Positions 41,601-54,800 of a stretch of DNA of 64,000 bases are shown here, in pieces (position 1 is the first letter of the stretch; each line of letters starts with the position of its first letter). The DNA is from Paulownia fortunei. Lineage: Eukaryota; Streptophyta; Magnoliopsida; Lamiales; Paulowniaceae. The translations under genes were made by a program, and so were the position numbers. Below the pieces are notes generated by a model. That model saw only the letters and a program-made list of their open reading frames with translations, was not told the DNA's origin and ran no database searches. Where the stretch lies: assembly GCA_019321725.1 (NCBI GenBank), contig CM033123.1, forward strand, positions 310,001 to 374,000, in the 5' to 3' direction.

Positions 41601-44600
41601 CTGACCCCTTGTACCCTATTTGCCATAATCTTAGACTTAAGGTGGTTGGCATGGCTTCATAATTTCACATAGCTGTCACCATTGTCTTGAAATACTTAGT
41701 GCAAGAAAAGGTTCTGTTTCTCAATGTGATGAGGGGAGAGAGAGTTAATAATCCACTTCTAAGGACATTATTATTTTCAAACTTGAGAAGGTATGGATAG
41801 AAGATGGAAAGATAAATGAAAAAGTATCTCTGTAACTGCAATATGTGAAGTGAAGGCAAAATTTCTTTACTTTATTTTCAAGAAAAAGAAAAAGAGAAAA
41901 AGCAAAAGTTTTAACCAGGAGATATTACATGAAGGTTAAGGTGAAGGAGGTGAAGAAAATTCACCTTTAGGAAAATCAGATGGCGATACAATTCTGGATC
42001 CAAGGAGGGTAAGTCATTCAAGTAGTTATACCTGAGCAGTAAAAATACAAATTGCAATTTATTGAAGCGTGTGTAATGCCCATCCAAATAAAAGGCAATA
42101 ATAACAAAGGTGGAAAGATAAAGAATCCAAATTAAAAGAATGGAACACAAAACAACTCAGCAGGAATAAACAATTTAAGCACAATTTTAAAGGGTAACAT
42201 TTATTATTCTCCATCAACTACAGCAAATTGTTTAGTGAAGGTGCAGATTTTATAGAGTTGTTATTAAGACTTGTTAATGCAAATATTTCCTTTTTTCATT
42301 AAAGATAAAAGCCAAGTAGTCTTGATTTAAGGTCCATATGTTTGCAAGTATCATGTATTTCCTTCACTGCAAATAATCCACACGCATGCATACATCTTGT
42401 GCTCAAAAAAGTTTCATCCTTTAATTAATGGGAAGCCTCAAAACGTGAGTACTAAACCAACTGCAACAGAGATTCACAGCCCCAGATATATAACATACAC
42501 ACAACCCAAAAGGGATGGACTACTATCAGGCTGAGTTTGAGAACAAAGCACCTTAACGGCTTTCTGATGGAAGCATAACAGCAAAACATATATAGTGATT
42601 TCCACCATAAAAAAAAAAAAAAAAAAAGTGTGCAGAATACAAGATAAGGAAGAATACCCATCTGCTACGTAATTGCAAGGCCCAACCTTCAATCACAAAT
42701 GTTCTGTTTTACTTTAGTTTTAGATTTTCTTTGAATTTTGTCTGGGAAAATTGTTCCCACACATTCAATGATTTCACATCATTTAGAACTCAAAGTATAG
42801 CTATTAAAATATGTACCCCCTAGCAAGCACCAAATTTATAGCACAGCCATCAAAGGAGCACTTACTTTTGCTTCAGTTTGCTTAAGAAGAATGTTGCAAA
42901 TGGTATATCAACCAAAATCCCCTCAAACATTGCCTACATAAATAAATATCATGTTATAAAACATCATGAGGTGCAAAATTTTTAAGCACACAGAGCCTTA
43001 AAGTAAATTTGCATTGTTTGGAGAACTGATGAGCAGTTTGTCATTTGGAAAATGATTCTCCCATAAATGAAAAAATATGAAGAACAAAATTGACAATGAT
43101 CATGGTCTTCGCAAATAAAATAAAAGGAAAGAAGAAAAATGCATCTATATTGATAGAAGAAACAAAGCATTGCTATTTATAAGGCAAAAAACATCAATTT
43201 CAATTATTAGAAGTTTTTCCACTGTCATCATAACTTGAATGTGGAGCGTGCACCGCATAAAGGACCTACGGTTGATATCAAAACAAGACATAGCAACCAG
43301 TTATGTTATATGATTCAACTGAGCTACACATAAACAACCAAGTGAAAAATCCAGTCTTCATTCAAGGTAACCACTCTTAAAATGGGACACAAGCTCTACT
43401 CTAAAAAAATGAAACACCAAAATCTGCTAAAATAGAGTGAGCATATTTATAAATAAAGGTAAATCCCATTGCAGAGAATGCAAACTCACAACCTTCATGG
43501 TCAGAAACAAACATTTTATGGCTCTAAGAATGTAGTTACAAGCAGTATTGAGAAACTATTGGACATGTTATGAATAAACCACGGGTCCAATACCTTAGCA
43601 AGAATAGTCCCAAGAAAGTGAAAAAACTGAAGATGCTGTTCATGTATCAGTCCAGATCCAGGATTGGGATAGAGGAGGTGATCCGCAGTTTCCTAGACGT
43701 GTAACCAGCCAAATATGAAATACAGTCTAGGAACTACCATGAAATAACAGGAAATTATACTGTTATATGAAGATGAGAAATAAAAATAGAGCAATTAAAC
43801 TAACAAAACAAGTACTCTGCAACTCAAACTTATTAAGAGAAACAATCCAGTTGCAGATTTTGTGCTGTCCATAGTTTCAACAACTACAGGTACAAAGCGG
43901 AGCGATAGAAGAGAATCCATGTAATAATTTCATATCCTAGTCAACTAGAATTTGGTGTTATCCAGCGATAGACCAGAGAAGAAGATGAGGATTCATGCAG
44001 TTGACCTTAACAACATGGGTTTTGGCTTTGACGAGTTAAACTGAATGCCAAATTTTGCTTGAAATATCTAGCCGAAACATTTCTCAGACAGTTCGTGTAG
44101 TTGTTAAGGTCTCGCAGACTTATAGCCATTTTCTCAAGTGTTAAGTCTTTCTAAGTCCAGGAAGAGCATAAATTCAATTTATTAATGTACAAAGATGGGG
44201 TATTAACTAAATATTTTCTCTCGTTTGCTTTTAGGGCTTGATTCAGCCCTTTGAATCAATTTTTCTAAACTTCAGCATCATATTTGATGAAAAATATATA
44301 CTTTTCACTTGTTACTAACTGGAATTCAAGAACTTATGTTATTTTACTCACTGCAAATTTACTGAAACTGTTTAGCTTGTAAAGTTAAAATTTCTCAGCA
44401 CTTCAATTTAATGGGAAATTAAAAATTATGTAAATCTTTCAAAATATGCAAGAATGTGTTGAACAAAAGCGATATCAGAAAGATAAGTAAAACCAATTAC
44501 TGGCCAAAAGAATTAAAATTTTCAATTTATCACACTTGCCAAAAATGGAAACCTTTACAAAAATGAGCATAAATCTAACCTCCAGGGTGAGAAAACAACA

Positions 44601-44958
44601 TATCATATAAATAAGTAACCAATATCAGTCGTCCTTTGCCAACAATAGACAAACATAGAATCTAACAATGGAAATCTTGCAATCTATCTAGAACTGGAAA
44701 TAAAATAAAATGGTCCATTGTGGTGACTGCATTAGTAGCAAAACTAGAGCTCATATTTCATCCCACCTTCAATGACTTTTTGGTTCGTCTTTTGAGAAAT
44801 TTTTCCAATTGTTAGAATTAAAATTTAGAACCTCTATGATGTATTCTTCTCTCTAATACCAACCAATTTGTCAACTTAAGAATATCTCTCTCATAGCTAA
44901 ACTGGAGTCAGGCCAAAGGAAGACAAGATATTATGATGCCCAAGATATATGTATGCTT

Positions 44959-45020
<62 letters not shown>

Positions 45021-45835
45021 ATAATGGCAAAATATACATATTTTAGACCAAGCAGCTAGTAGAAAACGTGTCTCATCCATATGATTGTTCTGTTATCTGG
45101 TAAACTTGCTGTCGATCAAAATTGATTAGAGGTCTTAATCCTTTCTAATTAGAGTGCACCAAACATAAATCTTCCTATGTGACATAAATCATGAATTCAA
45201 ATGTCTCCTCTTGGTTTGTAATCTAGGTATTTTTTCTGAATGTGGATTCAATGAGCTTTTCACATAAATTGCCAAGTGGCAGATCAAAAGTAGCAGCTGA
45301 TCCAGAGGCTGTCTGGTTATCACCAATTCACTATTTCTGTTCCTGGAGAAGGGGAAAGAGTTATCCTTGTCTGATTGTTCTTAAGTGCATATCCTTGAGA
45401 AAAGGTTCGAGTCAAATTCTGATTTCAACTGGAAGTAAATGTTTTTAGGCTGCTTATTTCATCATATTATTCACATATATCAGTAAGTTCAAGCAATTGA
45501 CACATTAATACGCACGCAAGCACATCAAAGAAGAGGCCACAGGTGAAAAAACATGTCTTAATCAGTATGCACAATCACAACCTTAAATAGCCCATACTGG
45601 ATATCAAATGCAGCACGAGTAATGTTTTCCATGAAATCTTTGAAAATTCCTCCACCGTCAATACCAGCCTCCTCGACTCCAAATTCATTAACAAAAGTTA
45701 TACGAATCTGTATGCATCAAATCAGACACAGCAACATTAGCTAGCAAGTTCGGAAAAAAATTTCTTCAAAATAACATGGTCTATATATGCAAAAGAGACA
45801 TTAAAAGTTAGAGCATATATTTCAAAAAACAGCAG

Positions 45836-45877
<42 letters not shown>

Positions 45878-48800
45878 TCACCACTCCTCGAAGATCCTCT
45901 TCAGCTAATGAATTTAATTGGCTAAAAGAATCCTCTAAAATATGATCTCTTCTTATTTTGAATCTGTTTCTCGTAAAAATAGCATGAGCGCCGCTGTTTC
46001 TTTCTTTCATAGATGCTAGCTGTGACTGCAAAGTTCAATTTTACCATTCATCAATGGATTAAAGAAATAAAATGTAACTACAAAATCCAGATGCAAATAG
46101 TTCATATACTATGTACCAACAGTTGAGAACTAAGCTACATGCAATCTACCAAGAAAAATATGGTGCAGCAAGTTAAACGCTCACATTAAATATTTTAGCT
46201 ATACTTGTAAATGGAACCATGAAAGGAGCTTGTTTTAGAATGTCATTTGCTCTTGTATTCTCTGTCATCGCCTGGGAAAGATTGCACATTATAGTGGCCA
46301 GTCAGTAAATATTATTTTTCTGGACATCCAACATTGCAAACAGAACTATATTACCTGAGACAAATAAATCATTGGCACCATCAGCGTTCAAGTCACTAGG
46401 GGAGGTAAATTCTTGTCTGTTATTCCAGTCTTGCAACTAAAAAGAGTTTCTATGTTAGACGGATTAAAAATGGAGCATAGTATTCGCACCTTGAGAATAT
46501 TAAGGCTGAGAAAAATGGAATGAAAATACTCATAAGATTTCAAGAGCATTTTCAAAATTTGTAAACCTTCAAGCAAGTGACCTAATGTACCTGTGACATG
46601 AGCTCAGAAGCAACAACGCAAACCCTGTGCTGAAGAAATTCTATGGGGTGCCCCTTCATAGCAGAAGGACCATCTGCAGACTTTAAGAAATTAGGTGTTG
46701 CCATGGGATTGAGCCAAAGAATCTGCCACAACGCCTAGACAAGGAGCAAATCCATGCGTTACAACATTTTGAGAAATAAGAATATTAAAGCACCAGAAAT
46801 GACACAACCACCCGAATTATACATGATTGATTTTCCTTAGGTACTGCCCAAATGCAAGTGTATTTTATTTTGTCAAGCCCTCATTTTTGGATATATAAGA
46901 GAGAGTTTGAGGGCTTCGCATAAAGTAGAGTTAAACCATCCAAACTAAATAAATGAAGGTTATAGCTTCTACTCTCATAGATCACATCCTAAATTCAATG
47001 ACATATATTAGATCTTTCTTGATTATTTCTCCTGCAGCGTTCACTGAATGAGAAAATTTTGAGCAACAGCTAATTTTGCTATTAGACAGTCACCCCTTGT
47101 AAGGCTCAAGATGCTGCACTTGAGGAGCTGTTTGGCTCATTTCTTTAACTTCATAAGTCAAAATGCATTTGCAACTGTACATTGTGTCGGAATACATAGT
47201 ACCTAAAGTGATGTCCTGGGGATTGTTGCTATATCTTGCTGTCTTTGGTCACAAAATGACCACAATACCAGTGCAACTTTAAGCTACCATGCTAAAACCT
47301 TCTTTGAAGCTTCAATGAAGTGTGAAATGTCAAATGAATCACACGGTATAGGAGTTACCTGTCTTAAGATGACAATTAACAATCTGATGTCCATCAGTGA
47401 CAGTGGCTTCTCCTGTTCATAAAACTCCTCATTCTCAACAATCACTAGCATATGCCTGATCCAGAAAAAGATCATTAAGGCCATCAACTCAACTTGAATT
47501 ATGAGCCAGCTATCACAGGGTGTGAAATAAACAAGATCAGAATGGTACAAATTAACACAAAAAATTCTTAGTTGTAAACAGAACAAAAAACGGCAAAGGG
47601 TAATAGCCAACCAGGCGTATCCATGGGCAGATAAGCTGATTGCTCAGACAAGGAAGACCACATTTCGTTCTCATGGCATCTCTTAATAAAGTTCCATAGA
47701 ATGGGGACAAGTTCTGTCCTATATGCTAGTACAGTCATAATTCGCTCAAGGGGCAAAATGTTGAAAGTCACATGCAGAAAAGAACAAGTTGCACCAACAG
47801 CAGCCACCTCCCTCTATCATCAGGCTTGCCTTTAGGTGAACCACTTGTAGGAGAAATCCATCCCTCACCCCCCCCCCCCCCCTCCCCCAAAACACGTTTG
47901 TCTGCTCAAGAAAAGCATACAAACACATTGCTTTAGACTAAAGGGAAAAAATATTATTGTATTTGACATGCACAAGATGCATTAACAGTGCAAGAAGGTA
48001 TAGCAATTGTCGAAGAAAGCATAGATCTAGAGCAATGAAAATCTGTTGTTCCAAATCCCTATTTAAAACTATTTCCGTTAGCTCATCACCAACGAGCATT
48101 TCATCTTCACCCATTGTAGAATCTGAAGTAGGTTGCATAGAGAAAATATGTTGAAAGGAACAGCTCATTTATACATGAAAAAATCTAAACCAAGTCAACA
48201 GTCCAATAATGAAGATAATATCTAAATATTAAAAAATACAATTGAACTCTACTATATAAACTGGGCACACCTTACCTCCTTGATTTGATGTTTGGAGAGG
48301 AGGAAGTGCTTGCAACAAAAATGTTGCAACAGTTTCAAAATCTATAGCCTGATGAAATAGAGACCATAAGTAACAATTTTAGAACCAAATGAATAAGTTA
48401 ATATGAAAATAAGAAAACAAAATATGGTAAAACAAAGAAAGGAGATGGTAGCAGTCATCTTCAATCAGCTAAAAACATTTAATGAAACAGAATTCATAGC
48501 ACATTGACAACACAACAATGATCTATCGAAAATTGACAGTGCGCACTCACAAGGGACTCTTGGAGGAATATCATAGAGTTGATCAGATCATGCAAGGGGC
48601 ATCAAGCCATTAATATTTTGGACAGTCATAGAAGAGAAGACAAATTCATTAGTATTCTGACAACTACACCATATCCCTTTGACATGCCATTTGGAGACAT
48701 TTCTACCTCTTCTGAATTATGCCCAACACCCATGTTATTTTCAGTGATCATTAGAAATTATTCTATGGAAATGATATAAACAAAGCCAAAACAGATGAGA

Positions 48801-51800
48801 AATTTTTTATTCATAAAATCAGTTCTATGAGCAGCATATGAAAGAATATTTAGAATCCATCTAACCAAAGAAAGCTTAAAATATTTGGTGATAATCGAAT
48901 GCTGCCATTAGATAGCAGCCGACAACATTTACAAACTGTGAAATATCCAGTATATGCTACGAGTACAGAGGTGGAAAGGGAAGATCGTCCAGAAAGTAGA
49001 CAGAAAATTCCTGTACCCAAGCAAATGAACCAGGCTGAGCGACAGCGACCCCAGCGGCTTCCAATAGATTTCCTAGAAGGCAGGCATAACTGGGAAAATC
49101 ACTTGATATATCAGCAGGCAAAACATTCATATGATCTTTCACACATAATGCCATCTGATGAACATAATGTTGACTTAACCGCGGTGCAGCAAAAATCTGG
49201 ATATGGAATTAAAGTTAGTGAAATAGTTATCATAAGATACAAACATACTAGATGTGATTAAAATTTAGCTGCAGCTATAGACAACATATACAATGTTAGG
49301 TTCAGAATCGTACGCAATCAGTATATACTAACTATATAGCAGAGATTAGACAGGGTTAGATTCAGAAAATCTGTCATAGCAATTAACACAAATATATTTT
49401 CACCTAAATACCCAGTGCACCTAAATTCCTGTCTTACCAGAATAAGGATAATAACGACGATTTATAAATAGAGAATGACAGTGCAAACTACCTCTTTCAG
49501 GTGTGGAAATAGCCTCCACAAGAAAGGAATTATAAGAATCTGGGATGAGAAGCTCCATCGAGGATCACTATTTGAACAAGTACAAGATGCTTGATCCACG
49601 TGAGAAATAATAAGGGCAAGAACGCGCTCCAATGAAGAGATAATTCCAGTAGAACCTTGAAAATTTTTCTACACAAATTAAAGCATGTCAATTATGTTCT
49701 TAATGAAAAACAAAAAACAATCAACAAATGTAAGCAATGAGACAAAATAAAGACAATATATCAGGAATAACCATCACCAAGTCATATGTCTTTGAGACGC
49801 GCTCAAGAAAGTTAAACCTATTAGTATTATGCTTAGATACACTTCATATAATTCATGCACCGACAGGTTACAACACAAAGTAACTAAGCACATCCATATG
49901 TCATAATAGCATGGGGACTTTCTTAGCTGATCTTTATTTACACTGCATGATCCCACATGGAGCAGGAGCAACAACACAATCTAAAACTACGGAAAATCAT
50001 TGGAGATAGACTTTATACTACAAAGTAAACTTAAGTACTGCTCAGCCAACAAGACAGTCAATGAAATGACACCATATCATTGATTATCTGTCAATTGAAT
50101 GTGCAACATTCATGGAAAGTAAGACTATTGAACAATTCACACAGACTACTCTTTATCTTAGATATGGAGAAGAACCTCAGACTTCAGAGTGTTAACAAGG
50201 GCACAATTTTTTTACTGCAGTTCCACACTCCTTAAAATTCAAGTCAGTAACTGCAAAAGCAGCAGTAACAACAAATTTTCCTACATAAAAGCCCCTCAAA
50301 TTTGATCTTAATTTAAAAGGATTAATTGGAGATATAAGAGGGTCACCACTATTTTCAGTTCCCAGAAAACGGATACTAGAGTAAGAAAGAATGCCCAAAC
50401 CTCATCAATAAAAACCTGTATACCATATAAACAACTCCCTATAAGAAGGGAAAACCATCAAATTACTGATGTATTATGTTGAAGCACTAAATGGGGAAAA
50501 AACCAAATGCTAAAGACGGAAACAAGTCTCTGCATTCCATGTAACTGAATAGAGAACAGAATCTCATGCCTGCGTGGAGGAGTACCTTCCCCATCAGGAT
50601 TATTTCTCTGAACATGGAGTACATATTCCTTTGTGACAAATAGCAGACAGTGTTACAAGCCCAAGGAAGCCTTAGGTCAATCAACAAAATTATTGCCTCT
50701 AGTAAGACGTTTGCTGATCGATTTGACTTCTCAGGTGCAAAAAATAACTGATCTTTCAACTGATTCCTGTGAAAACCAAAGGGATATGACTGATTACTAA
50801 AGAAGTATAAGCTTACAGTTGCACAGGAGACAGCCTTATCATTTGATGGTCATATAAGAAATGTAAATGTTATTTTCATCAATTAGGTCTTGTTATATTT
50901 AAAATCATAATTCAAAGATGGAAACTTGAAATTGATTAGTAATAAATCATCATAGAATATGGACAACTTTATTTACAATCTGACTTAAATAGTACTTGAG
51001 ATAGCAGAACGAGAATTTGGGAGGCTCATAGATCCAACATAATGGAAAGAGTTGATGTGAAGTGCGGCACAAAAGAACTAAAGGGCCCCCTAGAAACAGA
51101 CCTATTTTCGTAGATCGCACGAATGCAAGCATAAGCAAGACTCTTAATCCTGTATTCCACTAGACCACGCTTGGATGAGTAATCCATGCCTGCAAAGAGG
51201 CTCATTACATCCCCTGCTGCAAGAATAGGCAATATAAATAACAAGATCAAGCTATTAACTGCAAAATAAGAAGAACAATCTTTAAAAGTCAAAGTAGAAG
51301 CAGCAGGAAATGCATGACAATCCACTGAAAGACATAACAGCTACATATGCACCCGAACTAGACAGTATACATGCAAATGCATAAAAAAATCAACAAAACA
51401 AAAACTTTTCTCAGCAACTTTATAACAACCACCAAAATAAACTGTAAAAAATCGCATCTACATATTAAGAGAGCCAAGTTGCTGAAATCATGATATATTG
51501 GCTCTCGTGCAAAGGATTTATCCCAGAAGGAACAAAGACAGAAAAAAAGGACTAGTCCCTTGACTGAGAAACAACAAAAATAAAACATCAAGCAAAAATC
51601 AGGCATCACTAGGAGTAATAAAGTCTTGAGTTCAACAGTCAATAAGACAAATTTATCACAATGCTAGTATTATATTTATAAAAAAATATAATAGAAAGAG
51701 CAGATATGCAGCATAAAAAGCTAATTTAGGTTAGCCAGATGTATGTATCTCAACTAGTGGATATAAATATTCACTTAAGGCAAAATTGACGACATGAAAA

Positions 51801-54800
51801 ATTCAGCCAACAAAGATGAGCATATACCTAGCATGAATACCACCTGCATACAGCAATTCTCATCCTGTCATCCTAATCTTAACCTACTAGAAAGGGAAGA
51901 GTTCAATTCATCGATCATGTACTACACAGGACACCTCAAGTAGATGGTTAGTGCTTTTCTACAGGGGACTAACACAGACAATTATCAACGCAAAATTTTG
52001 TACCATCTTAATTGACCGCATGGTTTAAAAGATTAAATTGACAAAGATAGAAGAATTTCATTTATATTATGTCATCAACAACTTGCTAGAATTACCGTAG
52101 ATAAAGAAGCACCAAAATCACTCATTAAAAATGAAAAACACAAATGCCGCTAAGTGAACACTCCCATTTCAGGTAGATACCATATCACCCGTGCTTATAA
52201 AGTTCTAATACATCTTAAAAAAAGATGTCGACTAGGTACTATTTCATAGCAAAAAGAACGCAACATTTATCTTACACTTATTATTCCCAGCCATTTGAAT
52301 ATGTTTCTGTCATGCATGGAATCATGAAGTTTAACATCGAGTACAGTGATATAAACAATTCAACCCTAGAATTAACCTTCATCCGTAAAATTTTGATTGC
52401 ACGTCACCAAGTTTGGTAATAATAGATTAAAAGGAGATCATGCAAGAAGATAAAAAACAAGGGTGTACAAAATTTTGCAAATACCACAAGGATGTAAAAG
52501 ATACGTCAGAAATAGCAACCAGGACAACAAGTCACAATAATCAAATTCCAATCATGTTCAAAAATAACATCGGGTATCCCATATCTGCAACACAAACAAC
52601 ATTCGAAAGACATGTCAAGGTAACGAAGGAACGCACCACTATCATTAACAAATTCAAGAAGCAATCGGCATGTCTCCACAAGGGCAGAAAAATCAGCCAC
52701 ATATCTTGGGTTAAAGAAGAAAAGAAGCTGGTAGAGAAAATCTGAATCTGGGCCAAAGCAGTGCCTGAATATGAGCATGACAAGATGCAGTTATGAGACA
52801 TAGGATGAACCCCATAGCAGAGCAAGAGAAACTACATGATTTGAAAACACTACAACTGAAAACAGAAGAAAGTAATACACTGATATGTACAACTACATAC
52901 AGAACCTAAAATACAGAAAAACTTCAAGTAACACAAATTATGGATCTAATTGAGCACCTATTGACATCTTGACAATACTGCCCATAGGTCAAGAAAAACT
53001 TTTCACGGACTTTGCAGCGTTCAGCCTCCACCACCCTTCTTCCTCTGAAGCATTTCTGTGAGAAGTAATTAATCTGTTAGCTAAATTAAAAAATAAAGCT
53101 ATCAGCTCCATCCTTAATCCTACAGGTTTCTCCTCTGGAAACCCCATCAACTACTCGTCCACAAAATTCACAGCTTTTTCAATGGAGACAAACAAAACCT
53201 CTGTTGAAGTATCTTCATGCAGAACTCTGCAATAGAAATGATTGAATTTGGATCCAGTGTGCAGCAGATTTTAGAAAAAAGATTACTGTTCCCCTAAGCT
53301 CTTCTTCCTTATAATATCATCCAAATTTACAGAGAGGCATTTTGCCAGATCATAAATGAAGGAACCCTACATGCAGATGCCCTCGTTAAGAAATGCAAGA
53401 CTTCAATCAGGTAAGCAAAACCCCTTGAAAAGAATTGCAATACAAGATTGTGACAACATGGATTTTCTACTTGAAAGAGAACGAAAATGGACGTCAATTG
53501 CTCTGTTGTAATCTTGCCATTACTAGCTGATGAACACATATTACAATACTGACAATGTTATGCAGTTGTATGTGCGCCTTTAAACTTATCCATGCTGCTT
53601 ACATAATGCAGCTCAATATTTCAGAAGCATTAAAGAAAACAATTTAGTAAACGTTCCAGAGGCAGGAAACATTTGCAATGTTTGTGATCTTTTGACAAAT
53701 ATAGAGTTTTTATGGATGCCATCAAAATCCACAATACAGCTACACACAAAAGGAAAACAATCTGATGATATTTCTATGTATTTTATCAAGTATCCACTCG
53801 TTTGGCAAAGATAACAACTGATATCTGTATAAATTTATACTTGAATACAAGCAACTCGTAGCATACATTGGAAGCAAGAACTCAATGATAACTGCAGGTG
53901 ACAAGTTGTGAATAAATGACTGCTCAGACAATGACATTATCCTTGTCTCCAGTTTTTATGTCACTTGTGGCAGGAAAGAATCCTAAAAAATTCCAGAAAA
54001 AGTGCAGACCACAATAATTCAAATTCTTGCTGGCATAATACATGGATCAGATAGAAGATACAGATGCAGAAGACTACCAAAATAATCAGCAAAATCAAAA
54101 TTAGCTCTAATTTTGACTACATCATAGAATTATAAGTCCTGTTTCTCGTCCTAACCAAAAAAAATTCTCTTTTTCTGTCTTTTTTTATTTTTTATGTAGG
54201 GCTTTACCCTGGGTTAGAGGGAGCCCTTCCAGAAATTCCCAAAGGCCTGGGCTAAGCCCAGGTCGTAAAGGGGGTTTGGAAATAGTTTTCTACAGCAATA
54301 GAAACATAGAACCTCACTAGCTGTGTCTTTGCCCCTAGCGCAAAAATAGCCTTAACCAAGAAATTTACAACACTTTGTACTGCAATGATGCCCCTGCCCC
54401 CGCTGCCCCCACACCCCCCCCCCCCCCGCGAAAACAAGGTAGCGTATGTTTACTTCATAGTTTGGCATTTTTTATTAAATAATGTGTGCATCAATAAAAA
54501 CCCAACTTTTGGGCATACACTGATCAATATTTCATTTATGTCATATTTTACAGGAACAATACAATTTTTCTTGTATGGAAGAGAAAAATGCACATGCCTG
54601 CCTATAAAATTAAAAAGATTTTCTATGAGATGTTAAATGCTATACAGACCTCACATTCATAGGCAAGCCATAGTTTCTGTTCCAATCAAATAATATGGTG
54701 CAGTACAGCAAATCCAGCATTCTTTATGGAGAGTTTATGTTTTAGAATTCAAATAATTTCAAATATCAACACTCTAACATGGGATCAACTAGAATGCTGT

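Noticed and set aside
54190..54320. SINE- or TE-like block with a palindrome in UPL6 intron 1
   Set aside because: No convincing polymerase III boxes or target-site duplication were found, so I mention it only as unclassified.
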